The notes under the pieces are model-generated. The model was given only the letters and a program-made list of their open reading frames with translations. It did no database searches and was not told the DNA's origin. The translations under genes were made by a program, and so were the position numbers. This document shows, one piece after another, positions 1 to 11,145 of a stretch of 44,409 nt of DNA (its first letter is position 1; each line of letters begins with the position of its first letter). This DNA comes from Tissierellia bacterium. GTDB lineage: Bacteria; Bacillota; Clostridia; Tissierellales; Tepidimicrobiaceae. The stretch is from assembly GCA_012728075.1 (NCBI GenBank), contig JAAYFV010000181.1, positions 1 through 44,409 on the forward strand, written 5' to 3'.

Positions 1-581
1 ATTAATCCATCTATTACTTCCTTAAGATTATGTGGAGGAATATTGGTTGCCATACCTACAGCTATTCCAGAAGAGCCATTTACCAATAAGTTTGGAAATC
101 TACTAGGCAATACTACGGGTTCTTTTAAGGTTTCATCAAAATTTGGTCTATAATCTATGGTTTCTTTATTAATATCCCTTAACATCTCTGTAGCTAATTT
201 AGTCATTTTTACTTCTGTATAACGCATAGCTGCTGGACTATCACCATCGATGGAACCAAAGTTTCCATGTCCATCAACTAAAGGATACCTAGTATTGAAA
301 TCCTGTGCAAGCCTTACCATAGCATCGTATACTGAAGTATCCGAGTGGGGATGGTATTTACCAAGCACGTCTCCCACTACCCTAGCTGATTTCCTATATT
401 GCTTTTCTGGATTTAGTCCAAGCTCGTTCATAGCATAAAGTATTCGCCTGTGCACAGGTTTTAATCCATCCCTATCATCTGGAAGAGCCCTACTTACTAT
501 TACCGACATAGCATAATCAAGATAGGAAGTTTTCATTTCATCTTCAATATTGACTTCTATAATATTTTTATCTTTATCCAT
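1..581 (-). CDS. gyrA: DNA gyrase subunit A (N-terminal part, truncated by window edge)
   Basis: Reverse-strand translation [55 protein letters not shown]...; directly follows gyrB. Confidence 0.97.
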   Translation of the reverse strand, partial: MDKDKNIIEVNIEDEMKTSYLDYAMSVIVSRALPDDRDGLKPVHRRILYAMNELGLNPEKQYRKSARVVGDVLGKYHPHSDTSVYDAMVRLAQDFNTRYPLVDGHGNFGSIDGDSPAAMRYTEVKMTKLATEMLRDINKETIDYRPNFDETLKEPVVLPSRFPNLLVNGSSGIAVGMATNIPPHNLKEVIDGL

Positions 582-592
582 TTTTTTCCTCC

Positions 593-2503
<1,911 letters not shown>

Positions 2504-2809
2504 CTATTTGACCTCCAATCTTTTTTTTATTATTTTGTTTTTTCTCTCTGATAAGGATTTTGAAGAAATACTGGAAGTATATAATTCATATTTTAAGAAC
2601 TTTTTTCTATTTCTTCTATCTATATTTTTAACACAAGTTATTATATAACTGTTTATTTTTTTATTATGGGGATTTATTAAACATCCTTTTTCTATTAACT
2701 TATCTATAAATGCCTTTGTATCCATTGATTTTTCTACAGTATCTTTATCTAGTATAGCTATTATCTCATTTTTTGGTATACTAATATTATCTCCTATATG
2801 CAAAAACAT
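2504..2809 (-). CDS. remB: RemB/DUF370-like extracellular matrix regulator family protein
   Basis: MFLHIGDNISIPKNEIIAILD start and position between recF and gyrB, as for yaaB/remB. Confidence 0.8.
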   Translation of the reverse strand: MFLHIGDNISIPKNEIIAILDKDTVEKSMDTKAFIDKLIEKGCLINPHNKKINSYIITCVKNIDRRNRKKFLKYELYTSSISSKSLSERKNKIIKKRLEVK

Positions 2810-2821
2810 TATATCTACTCC

Positions 2822-3928
2822 CTATTTTAATACTTTGCCATCTTTTATATAAAACACAGATTTATCTATTGAGCTTATTTCATTTAATGTTAAAGTATCC
2901 GTTGATGTTATAATAGTTTGAGTCTGATTAAAAGACATAGTTAAGTATTTTCTTCTCTCTTCATCTAATTCTGAAAAAACATCATCTAATAGCAAAACAG
3001 GATACATTCCTCTATCTGTTTTTATAATCTCCACTTCCGATAATTTTATAGACAACACTACAGTCCTCTGTTGACCTTGAGATGCAAAGGATCTAGCATC
3101 TATATTATTTATTTTTATAACCATATCATCTCTATGGGGGCCTATTTCTGTAGTACCAGTAATTAAATCCTTATTAACTGTAGATTTCAATAGAATTAAA
3201 AAATTTTTTTCTAATTCTATTTTGTTCTTATTGTTATAATCTATATTTGATATATATTCTAAACTTAAAGTTTCTTTATATTGTGTTAGCTTATTATGAA
3301 TTTCCTCTGCCAATTTAGATAATTCCTCTATAAAATGTTTTCTATAAAGAATTATTTCTGTTCCAATTCTTGCTAGTTGCATATCAAATATTTCTAATAA
3401 ATTTAATATTTCATTTTTAGATTTTTTAGATTTTAATAGATTATTTCTTTGATACAGTACTTTATTATATCTATTAATATTGTGTTTATATATAGGTTTT
3501 AATTGGGAGATGCTCGTATCTAATATACTTCGCCTCTCTATAGGTCCATCTTTAATGAGTTTTAAATCGTCTGGAGAAAACACTACTACGTTTAAACCAC
3601 TATTTAGTTCCCTAAAATTATTTAATTCTACTTTATTTACTCTAATTCTCTTTTGTTTATTTCTTTCCATTTTTATTTCAATAAATTTTTGAATACTACC
3701 AATCTTTACATTAGCACCTATGTAGGCTTGATTTTTTTTTAGATTTATTATCTCTTTATCCCTATTTGTTCTAAAAGATCTGCCAGTAGCACACATATAT
3801 ATAGACTCTAATAAGTTAGTTTTCCCCTGAGCAATTTTGCCTATAAAAATATTCATGTTTTTATTTAAATCTACATTTAGGCTTTCATAGTTCCTAAAAT
3901 TTATTAGCCTAATAGTTTCTATGTTCAA
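2822..3928 (-). CDS. recF: DNA replication/repair protein RecF
   Basis: Walker A GKIAQGKTNLLESIYMCATGRSFRT, C-terminal LLLDDVFSELDEERR. Confidence 0.98.
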   Translation of the reverse strand: MNIETIRLINFRNYESLNVDLNKNMNIFIGKIAQGKTNLLESIYMCATGRSFRTNRDKEIINLKKNQAYIGANVKIGSIQKFIEIKMERNKQKRIRVNKVELNNFRELNSGLNVVVFSPDDLKLIKDGPIERRSILDTSISQLKPIYKHNINRYNKVLYQRNNLLKSKKSKNEILNLLEIFDMQLARIGTEIILYRKHFIEELSKLAEEIHNKLTQYKETLSLEYISNIDYNNKNKIELEKNFLILLKSTVNKDLITGTTEIGPHRDDMVIKINNIDARSFASQGQQRTVVLSIKLSEVEIIKTDRGMYPVLLLDDVFSELDEERRKYLTMSFNQTQTIITSTDTLTLNEISSIDKSVFYIKDGKVLK

Positions 3929-3997
3929 TTATAGCACCTCTCAAATTTTAACAATTTCATAAATTGTCTATGTAACTACAGATTTCTATTAAGTAGA

Positions 3998-4024
3998 CTT
4001 CCCAAACCTTTCTGGTTTGGGAAG
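3998..4024. repeat. Perfect 11-bp-stem hairpin between yaaA and recF
   Basis: CTTCCCAAACC-tttct-GGTTTGGGAAG; no clear poly-T tail on either strand. Confidence 0.7.
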
Positions 4025-4055
4025 AATGTATTTATAAACTATACAGCCTATATCA

Positions 4056-4265
4056 TTATATCACAATAAACTTGTCCATGTCTTTTATTTCAATAATATC
4101 GCCTTTTTTAATCTTTTTTCCTCTTTGTTTTATTATTTCTCCATTTACCATCACTTTTCCTTTGTTTATTAGTATTTTGCTCTCTCCTCCTGTTTGAGTA
4201 ATACCGGCAAATTTTAATAGCTGATCTAATTTAATAATATCCGTATTTATTTCTATCTCTTTCAT
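4056..4265 (-). CDS. yaaA: S4-domain RNA-binding protein YaaA
   Basis: LDQLLKFAGITQTGGESKILINKGKVMVNGEIIKQRGKKI S4 motif; between dnaN and recF. Confidence 0.93.
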   Translation of the reverse strand: MKEIEINTDIIKLDQLLKFAGITQTGGESKILINKGKVMVNGEIIKQRGKKIKKGDIIEIKDMDKFIVI

Positions 4266-4282
4266 GATTATAATCTACTCCT

Positions 4283-5389
4283 TTAATAGTCATCTTGAGC
4301 CAATCGTACTGGTAAAACTAAATAAGTATAATTATCATCATCTATAGATTTTATAATACAAGGGTTTAAACTCCCCATAAAATGAAGTTCAATCTCTTCT
4401 GAATCTATAACTTTTATTCCCTCTAAAATATATTTTGAGTTAAAAGCTATATTTAGCATATCTCCTTCATGTTTTGATATAATTTCTTCATTAACATCTC
4501 CTATCTCTGAATTGGATTTAATGATTATTTTATCCTGTAATATATTTAATTTAATCAAATTTGCTTTTTGTTCATTTGCTAACAAAGAAGCTCTCTCCAA
4601 ACTGTCTTGAAAATCTTTCCTATTTACAATTACCCTTGTTTTATGATCTTCTCTTATTATATCATTATAATTTAAAAATTGTCCTTCCAATAATCTAGAA
4701 AAAACTCTAGTCTCTCCCATATTAAATATTATATGACCTGGAGCAATACTTATAGTTAATTCATCATCATTATCATCAAGTATCTTGTTTAACTCATTTA
4801 ATACCCTTGCTGGTATTACAATATTTATTTCTTCATCTATATTTAATGGAATACTCTTTAAAGCTAATCTATATCCATCTAATGCTACAAAGGAACCGAT
4901 ACCCTTCTTTATCTCCAATAATACACCTTTGAGTATAGGTCTTGTTTCGTCTTGAGTTGTAGCAAATACCGTTTGTTTAATAGCTAATTTAAACAAATCA
5001 CTAGGGATTTTAAATGAGTTTTTATTTATTATAGTTGGTAATTCTGGATACTCTAAAGGATTGCTTCCTAGTATATTGAATTCAGAATTTTCACATTTTA
5101 TATTTATATTATTATCTTTAACTTCAATATCTACAGTAGAATTAGGTAGTTTTTTTACTATATCTCCAAATATTTTAGAGTTTGCTACTATAGAACCTTT
5201 TTCTAGTATATTACAATCTAAATAAGTTTCTATTCCAATCTCTAAATCTGTTGATGTTAATTTTAGTTTATCATCAACCGTTTCAATCAATATGCCGTCG
5301 AGTATTTGTAGAGTAGTTCTAGATGATATACCTTTTTGAACTATATTTACATGACTAGATAAACTTTTTTGATCTATCTGTATTCTCAA
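4283..5389 (-). CDS. dnaN: DNA polymerase III subunit beta (sliding clamp)
   Basis: Full-length beta clamp; C-terminal YLVLPVRL motif; position after dnaA. Confidence 0.98.
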   Translation of the reverse strand: MRIQIDQKSLSSHVNIVQKGISSRTTLQILDGILIETVDDKLKLTSTDLEIGIETYLDCNILEKGSIVANSKIFGDIVKKLPNSTVDIEVKDNNINIKCENSEFNILGSNPLEYPELPTIINKNSFKIPSDLFKLAIKQTVFATTQDETRPILKGVLLEIKKGIGSFVALDGYRLALKSIPLNIDEEINIVIPARVLNELNKILDDNDDELTISIAPGHIIFNMGETRVFSRLLEGQFLNYNDIIREDHKTRVIVNRKDFQDSLERASLLANEQKANLIKLNILQDKIIIKSNSEIGDVNEEIISKHEGDMLNIAFNSKYILEGIKVIDSEEIELHFMGSLNPCIIKSIDDDNYTYLVLPVRLAQDDY

Positions 5390-5446
5390 TTGATAATAAC
5401 CTCCTTTTGTTTTGGGTTCTTATAGATACAAATGGATATAATACTA

Positions 5447-5485
5447 TAGTAGTAATAGTAGTAGGAGCTGTTAGTATGTGTATAA
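5447..5485. promoter_or_regulatory. oriC basal unwinding element: DnaA box, GC-containing spacer, six DnaA-trios
   Basis: Plus strand TAG TAG TAA TAG TAG TAG (5447-5464; 3'->5' reads GAT/AAT trios) next to GAGCTG and an inverted DnaA box TGTGTATAA (5477-5485). Confidence 0.8.
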
Positions 5486-5528
5486 GTATGTTTTTATTGA
5501 TCTCTATGGTGTTTACAGGATTTAATAC

Positions 5529-5605
5529 AATGTTGATAACTAAATTATAATAAGTAGAGTTATCAACATTATAAAAGGCTCAAATATTTTAAACAATTAT
5601 CCACA
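5529..5605. promoter_or_regulatory. DnaA boxes downstream of dnaA (oriC, dnaA-dnaN side)
   Basis: TGTTGATAA (5531-5539), TTATCAACA (5560-5568), TTATCCACA (5597-5605); the first two form a 13-bp inverted repeat. Confidence 0.8.
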
Positions 5606-5639
5606 ATTAGTTAACATATTTATTAACATTTTTTGTTGA

Positions 5640-6974
5640 CTATTCACCTTTTATCTCTTTTGTTAGATAATGGATTTTGTTTTTAAATTCCTCAGATTCT
5701 TTTATATCTCCTTCTATTTTATCATAAGCATGTATTACAGTAGTATGATCCCTTCCTCCGAATTCATCTCCTATTTTTGGTAAAGATAGATCTGTTAATT
5801 CTCTAGTTAAATACATAGCTATTTGTCTTGGGTAAGCAATTGCCCTTGTTCTTTTTTTAGAATTAAAATCTTCAATTTTAATATTATATTCTTTAGCTAC
5901 TACATCTTTTATAAGATCTACAGTTATTTCTCTAGGTTTATTATTGGATATAATATCTTTTAATGCTTCTTCTGCTAGTTCTACTGTAACTTCCTTATTG
6001 GTTAAGGACGAATAAGCTACTATTCTAATTAATGCCCCTTCTAGTTCTCTAATATTAGATTGGATTTTACTTGCAATATATAACATTACATCATTTGGTA
6101 CATTTATGTTTTCAACTTTTGCTTTTTTCTTAAGTATAGCTATTCTAGTCTCTAAATCTGGTGGTTGAATATCAGCAATTAAACCCCATTCAAACCTAGA
6201 CCTTAACCTATCTTCTAATGTGGGTATCTCCTTTGGAGGTCTGTCACTTGAAATAATTATTTGTTTATTTGCATCATGTAATGCGTTAAAGGTGTGGAAA
6301 AATTCTTCTTGGGTACTTTCTTTACCTGCTATAAATTGTATATCGTCTACTAATAATACATCTACGTTTCTATATTTGTTTCTAAATTCATTATTTCTAT
6401 CATCCCTAATGGAGTTTATTAGTTCGTTTGTAAATTTTTCAGAGGATACATATACTACTTTTGTTTTTGGAGTTTGGCTTAATATATAATGTCCAATGGC
6501 ATGCATTAAATGGGTTTTACCTAAACCTACCCCTCCATATATAAATAGTGGATTATAAGCTTGTGCTGGTGCTTCTGCTACAGCTAATGATGCTGCATGG
6601 GCAAATCTATTACTATTGCCAATTACAAAAGTATCAAAAGTATATTTTGGATTTAATTGAGATCTTTTGTTTTCTTCTATATTTTCATTGATTATAGATT
6701 GTCCAATATTTCCATCTATTTCATCTCCTGGTATTATAAATTGGATTGTGTATTCTTTATCAGTAACTTGAGCAATAGCGTTTTTTATCAAGTTTAAGTA
6801 ACGACCTTCTAAGATTCCTTTGGTAAATTCATTTGGAGCAGCAAGAATAACCCTATTTTCTGCAATACCAATAGGTTTAATTGTTTTAAGCCAAGTATTA
6901 AAACTTACTTCCGTTAATTCTACTTTTATTATATTGAGTACTTCTTTCCAAATGTTATCTAAATTTGAATCCAT
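5640..6974 (-). CDS. dnaA: Chromosomal replication initiator protein DnaA
   Basis: Walker [39 protein letters not shown], domain [13 protein letters not shown]. Confidence 0.99.
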   Translation of the reverse strand: MDSNLDNIWKEVLNIIKVELTEVSFNTWLKTIKPIGIAENRVILAAPNEFTKGILEGRYLNLIKNAIAQVTDKEYTIQFIIPGDEIDGNIGQSIINENIEENKRSQLNPKYTFDTFVIGNSNRFAHAASLAVAEAPAQAYNPLFIYGGVGLGKTHLMHAIGHYILSQTPKTKVVYVSSEKFTNELINSIRDDRNNEFRNKYRNVDVLLVDDIQFIAGKESTQEEFFHTFNALHDANKQIIISSDRPPKEIPTLEDRLRSRFEWGLIADIQPPDLETRIAILKKKAKVENINVPNDVMLYIASKIQSNIRELEGALIRIVAYSSLTNKEVTVELAEEALKDIISNNKPREITVDLIKDVVAKEYNIKIEDFNSKKRTRAIAYPRQIAMYLTRELTDLSLPKIGDEFGGRDHTTVIHAYDKIEGDIKESEEFKNKIHYLTKEIKGE

Positions 6975-7056
6975 TTTAAAATATCCTCCTATTTGTATTG
7001 TAAATTATATCCATAAAAAGAATTTTTATAACTCATCAACTAAAATATCAACAAGT

Positions 7057-7421
7057 TTATCCACAGAAAAAGTAAAAATAATAGCTAATATTTAAGAGAA
7101 AAAATGGTATAATAATTGTGGATAAGCTATATTCATATTGTGTATATTTGATATTTTTGTTGAAGAATTAAAAATATCCACAAGTTTGTGTATAATATTA
7201 TTGTGGATAATAAAGTCACTAATTAACAAGTATAGAGATTTTTATAAAAATAAAAATTTTCTACTTATACACAAACTATCCACAATATGTGCATAAGTAA
7301 AGACCCTTTGAGAAGAAAAAAACTATCCACATGTATATTTAATAATATCAAAAAAAATATATTATATCAACATAATTATCCACAACATCAATAATTTGTT
7401 GATAATTATATTTGTGGATAT
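7057..7421. promoter_or_regulatory. DnaA-box cluster upstream of dnaA (oriC, rpmH side)
   Basis: Exact TTATCCACA on either strand at 7057, 7117, 7202 and 7376; variants TGTGTATAA 7187, TTATACACA 7265, CTATCCACA 7276 and 7323, TGTGCATAA 7288, TGTTGATAA 7397, TGTGGATAT 7413. Confidence 0.93.
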
Positions 7422-7437
7422 TGGTAGTTTAATTTTC

Positions 7438-7466
7438 TTGACATATTAGAAGAGTATAAATATAAT
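7438..7466 (+). promoter_or_regulatory. Perfect-consensus SigA promoter for rpmH
   Basis: TTGACA (7438-7443), 17-bp spacer, TATAAT (7461-7466). Confidence 0.9.
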
Positions 7467-7546
7467 CTATAGTAGTTTTTATGTTTCATTTAATGATAGT
7501 TTAATCTATTGTTATAGATATAGTAGATTTGAAGGGGGTGGCTAAA

Positions 7547-7681
7547 GTGAAAAGAACTTATCAACCAAAAAAAAGGCAAAGAAGTAAAGAACATGGGTTT
7601 AGAAAGAGGATGAAAACTAAGTCTGGAAGAAGGATAATCAAAAATAGGAGAAAAAAGGGTAGAAATAGATTATCAGCTTAA
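7547..7681 (+). CDS. rpmH: 50S ribosomal protein L34 (GTG start; not in the ORF track)
   Basis: [56 protein letters not shown]. Confidence 0.98.
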   Translation: MKRTYQPKKRQRSKEHGFRKRMKTKSGRRIIKNRRKKGRNRLSA

Positions 7682-7710
7682 GGCCGCAAAAAAAGGTGGC
7701 CTTTTTATTA
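7680..7710 (+). terminator. Terminator/attenuator after rpmH
   Basis: AAGGCC-loop-GGCCTTTTT immediately after the stop codon. Confidence 0.7.
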
Positions 7711-7754
7711 AAACAAATTGATTAAATCTTTTAAGCTGAGTATCGAGGAGTATT

Positions 7755-8108
7755 ATGATGAAAAAAGAGCATAGGTTGAGAAGTAATGAAGATTTTAAAA
7801 AAGTCTATCGTAATGGGAAAAACTATTGGAATAGAAATATAGTGTTGTATGTGATGGAAAATGAACTTGATTATTCTAGAATTGGATTTTCTGTAAGTAA
7901 AAAGATTGGAAATAGTGTTGTAAGAAATAAAGTAAAAAGGCGTATGAGGGAAATTTGTAGATTAAATTTCCTCAACATTGAGGATGGATATGATATAATA
8001 TTTATACCTAAGAAAAACGTTGTTGATATTGAATATAAGGAATTAGAGAGTGCAATGCTACATATATTAAGTATTGCTCATTTAATGAAGAATTCAGGTG
8101 AAATATAA
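7755..8108 (+). CDS. rnpA: Ribonuclease P protein component
   Basis: [23 protein letters not shown] motif. Confidence 0.97.
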   Translation: MMKKEHRLRSNEDFKKVYRNGKNYWNRNIVLYVMENELDYSRIGFSVSKKIGNSVVRNKVKRRMREICRLNFLNIEDGYDIIFIPKKNVVDIEYKELESAMLHILSIAHLMKNSGEI

Positions 8109-8323
8109 TGGCTAAAATAGCTATTTTATTAATAAAATTTTATCAAAATTTTATTTCAAAGTATATACTTATTGGAAGAAATTGCAGATTTTATCCAACG
8201 TGTTCCCAATATTCTATAGAGGCTTACACTAAGTATGGTTTTTTAAAAGGAACTTATTTAAGTATTAATAGGATATTGAGATGCCACCCCTTTAATGAAG
8301 GAGGATATGATCCGCTAAAATGA
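8108..8323 (+). CDS. yidD: Membrane protein insertion efficiency factor YidD
   Basis: [19 protein letters not shown]...[13 protein letters not shown]. Confidence 0.97.
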   Translation: MAKIAILLIKFYQNFISKYILIGRNCRFYPTCSQYSIEAYTKYGFLKGTYLSINRILRCHPFNEGGYDPLK

Positions 8324-8337
8324 TTGGAGGTTAATAG

Positions 8338-9051
8338 ATGAGAGCCTTTCTTGGAAATTTATTTGGAGGATTGTTAAAATTAATTTTTGATTTAGTTTCT
8401 AGTATTGGTGTTGAACCAAAAAATTTTTCTTTTTATGCAATAGCAATAATAATAACCACTATAATATTCAAACTTATTCTTTTACCTATTTCTTTACATC
8501 AGAGTAAATCCACTGAGAAGATGAATGAAATTCAACCTAAAATGAAAGAAATTCAAAATAAATATAAAAATGACCCACAGACCCAACAAACAAAGATGAT
8601 GGAATTATATAAAGAATATAATTATAATCCAATGTCAGGATGTTTGATTATATTAATTCAATTTCCAATTATAATAGCTTTTTTTAATGTATTAAGAGAT
8701 CCTGTTACTTATGTATTTAAAGATCCTAAAATATATGAAACTATAAGCAAAAACTTTTTATGGATTACCAATTTAGAACAGCCAGATCCCTATATGTGGG
8801 GATTACCTTTATTAGCTGCTATTACTACTTATATACAGAGTATGTTAATGACGGCTAATGTCCAGGTAGATCCTCAAGCTGCAGCTAGTCAAAAAATCAT
8901 GAATATATTTTTACCCCTTATGATATTTTGGGCTGCTAAATCTTTTCCAGCAGGTTTAGCTCTTTATTGGGTTGTAGGAAATATATTTCAAATAGTACAG
9001 CAGTTAATTACGAATAGGTCTTTGGGTAAGATTAAGGAGGAAAGAGGATAG
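8338..9051 (+). CDS. yidC: Membrane protein insertase YidC/SpoIIIJ/OxaA1
   Basis: YidC core; position between yidD and jag; multiple TM segments. Confidence 0.97.
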   Translation: MRAFLGNLFGGLLKLIFDLVSSIGVEPKNFSFYAIAIIITTIIFKLILLPISLHQSKSTEKMNEIQPKMKEIQNKYKNDPQTQQTKMMELYKEYNYNPMSGCLIILIQFPIIIAFFNVLRDPVTYVFKDPKIYETISKNFLWITNLEQPDPYMWGLPLLAAITTYIQSMLMTANVQVDPQAAASQKIMNIFLPLMIFWAAKSFPAGLALYWVVGNIFQIVQQLITNRSLGKIKEERG

Positions 9052-9052
9052 T

Positions 9053-9679
9053 ATGAGGTCTGTTGTAAAGATTTCAAAAACTGTTGAAGAAGCGGTAGAT
9101 ATGGCATTAAAGGAATTGGGTGTTAATGAGGAGGATATTCATGTAGAGGTGTTGGAAGAACCTAGTAAGGGACTGTTTGGCTTAATAGGTACTAGGGATG
9201 CTGCTGTTAAAGTAACTGTAACTAATGATCCTGTGGAAATAGTAGAAAATTTTTTGAATAGGATACTTTTAGGTATGAATGTAAATGGGAGTTGTGTAGT
9301 CAAGAAAGAAGGTTCGTGTTTGTATGTGGATATAGTGAATATTAATTCTTCGGATATGGGTATAGTAATAGGCAAGAGGGGTAATACATTAGATGCTATA
9401 CAATATTTATTAAGTCTAGCAGTAAATAAAAATCGGGACCACTATATTAAAGTAATAGTAGATGCAGAAGGGTATAGGAAACGAAGGGAAGATACACTTA
9501 TTAGATTAGCTAATAAGATGGCACAAAAAGCCAAGTATAGTAATAGACCAGTAAGATTAGAACCTATGAACCCTTATGAGAGAAGAATTATTCATTCAGC
9601 ATTACAACATGTAGAAGGGATAGATACTCATAGTGAAGGTGAGGACCCTTATAGAAGAGTAGTAATTCAAGCAAAATAG
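9053..9679 (+). CDS. jag: Jag/KhpB RNA-binding protein (Jag-N, KH, R3H)
   Basis: GLFGLIGTRDAAVKV; KH GIVIGKRGNTLDAIQYL; R3H EPMNPYERRIIHSALQ. Confidence 0.95.
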   Translation: MRSVVKISKTVEEAVDMALKELGVNEEDIHVEVLEEPSKGLFGLIGTRDAAVKVTVTNDPVEIVENFLNRILLGMNVNGSCVVKKEGSCLYVDIVNINSSDMGIVIGKRGNTLDAIQYLLSLAVNKNRDHYIKVIVDAEGYRKRREDTLIRLANKMAQKAKYSNRPVRLEPMNPYERRIIHSALQHVEGIDTHSEGEDPYRRVVIQAK

Positions 9680-9687
9680 TTTATTTT

Positions 9688-9716
9688 AAAACCCAGTTCT
9701 AAACTGGGTTTCTCTT
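9688..9716 (+). terminator. Intrinsic terminator after jag
   Basis: AAAACCCAGTT-cta-AACTGGGTTT. Confidence 0.7.
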
Positions 9717-9742
9717 ATCTAATAAAGAATGAGGTGATACAA

Positions 9743-11122
9743 ATGACTGATACTATTGCAGCTATTTCTACTGCTATTGGAGAATCAGGAATAGGTATTG
9801 TTAGGATGAGTGGCAAAGACTCTATAGATATTGGAGATAAAATATTTAAAGGTAAGAATATTGAGAGTTTAAAAGATGGAGAAAATAGAAAGCTAATATA
9901 TGGTAATATTATAGATCCAGAAAAAGATGAAATAATTGATGAAGTATTGATTGTGTATATGAAAGAACCTTATACTTATACTAGAGAAGATATGGTTGAA
10001 ATATATTGTCATGGGGGAATTATATCTGTAAGGAGAATATTAGAGTTGATTTTAAAAAATGGAGCTAGATTGGCAGATAGAGGTGAATTTACTAAAAGGG
10101 CATTTTTAAACGGTAGATTAGATTTATCTCAAGCTGAAGCAGTTATAGATATGATAAATGCAAAGACGGATAAATCCTTTGATGTTTCTTTAAGGCAACT
10201 TGAAGGAAGGTTATCTCAAGAGATAAAGAATATAAGGGATATACTTTTAAATATGATTGCTCATATTGAAGTATCCATTGATTTTCCTGAGGAAGATATA
10301 GAAGATATAACCTATGATGATTTGGAAAAGGATGCTAAAGTAGTCCTTGATAAAATTGATAAATTATTGAACACAGTGGATAGGGGAAGGATATTAAGGG
10401 ATGGTTTAAATACTGTAATATTAGGAAAACCTAATGTGGGAAAGTCTTCTCTTTTAAATGCTATATTAAATGAGAATAGAGCTATAGTTACTGATATTCC
10501 AGGAACTACAAGGGATATTATAGAAGAATATGTAAATATAGATGGTATACCTTTAAAAATTGTGGATACAGCAGGCATAAGGGATACTGAAGATATAGTT
10601 GAAAAAATAGGAGTAGATAGGGCTAAAGATATGGTGGAGGAAGCTGATTTAATTATAGCCTTATTTGATGTTTCGGAGGAATTATCTGAGGATGATAAAA
10701 AAATAATTGATATAGTAAGGGGTAAAAAAAGCATAGTGTTATTAAACAAATCTGATTTACCAGCTAAATTAGATGAGGAGCATATAAGGTGTTTATTACC
10801 TGATAAAAAAATCATCACTACATCTATAGCTACTGGGGTAGGTATAGATGAGTTAATAGATACTATAAAAAATATGTTTTATACTGGTGAAGTAGATACA
10901 AGTAATCAGATTATAGTGTCCAATATGAGGCATAAAGATCAACTTGTTAAGGCTAAGAAGAATATAGAAGATGGGTTAAAAGGAATTAAAATAAATATGC
11001 CTTTAGATTGTATAGAAGTGGATATTAAGAATTGTTGGGATAATTTAGGAGAGATTTCTGGCGATACTGTAGGTGAAGATGTATTGGATAAAATATTCTC
11101 TGAATTTTGTATAGGTAAATAG
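9743..11122 (+). CDS. mnmE: tRNA modification GTPase MnmE (likely ATG at 9743 rather than GTG at 9734)
   Basis: MTDTIAAISTAIGESGIGIVRMSG; GKPNVGKSSLLNAIL; C-terminal CIGK. Confidence 0.98.
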   Translation: MTDTIAAISTAIGESGIGIVRMSGKDSIDIGDKIFKGKNIESLKDGENRKLIYGNIIDPEKDEIIDEVLIVYMKEPYTYTREDMVEIYCHGGIISVRRILELILKNGARLADRGEFTKRAFLNGRLDLSQAEAVIDMINAKTDKSFDVSLRQLEGRLSQEIKNIRDILLNMIAHIEVSIDFPEEDIEDITYDDLEKDAKVVLDKIDKLLNTVDRGRILRDGLNTVILGKPNVGKSSLLNAILNENRAIVTDIPGTTRDIIEEYVNIDGIPLKIVDTAGIRDTEDIVEKIGVDRAKDMVEEADLIIALFDVSEELSEDDKKIIDIVRGKKSIVLLNKSDLPAKLDEEHIRCLLPDKKIITTSIATGVGIDELIDTIKNMFYTGEVDTSNQIIVSNMRHKDQLVKAKKNIEDGLKGIKINMPLDCIEVDIKNCWDNLGEISGDTVGEDVLDKIFSEFCIGK

Positions 11123-11145
11123 TTTTATGATTGGGGTGTAGAATT

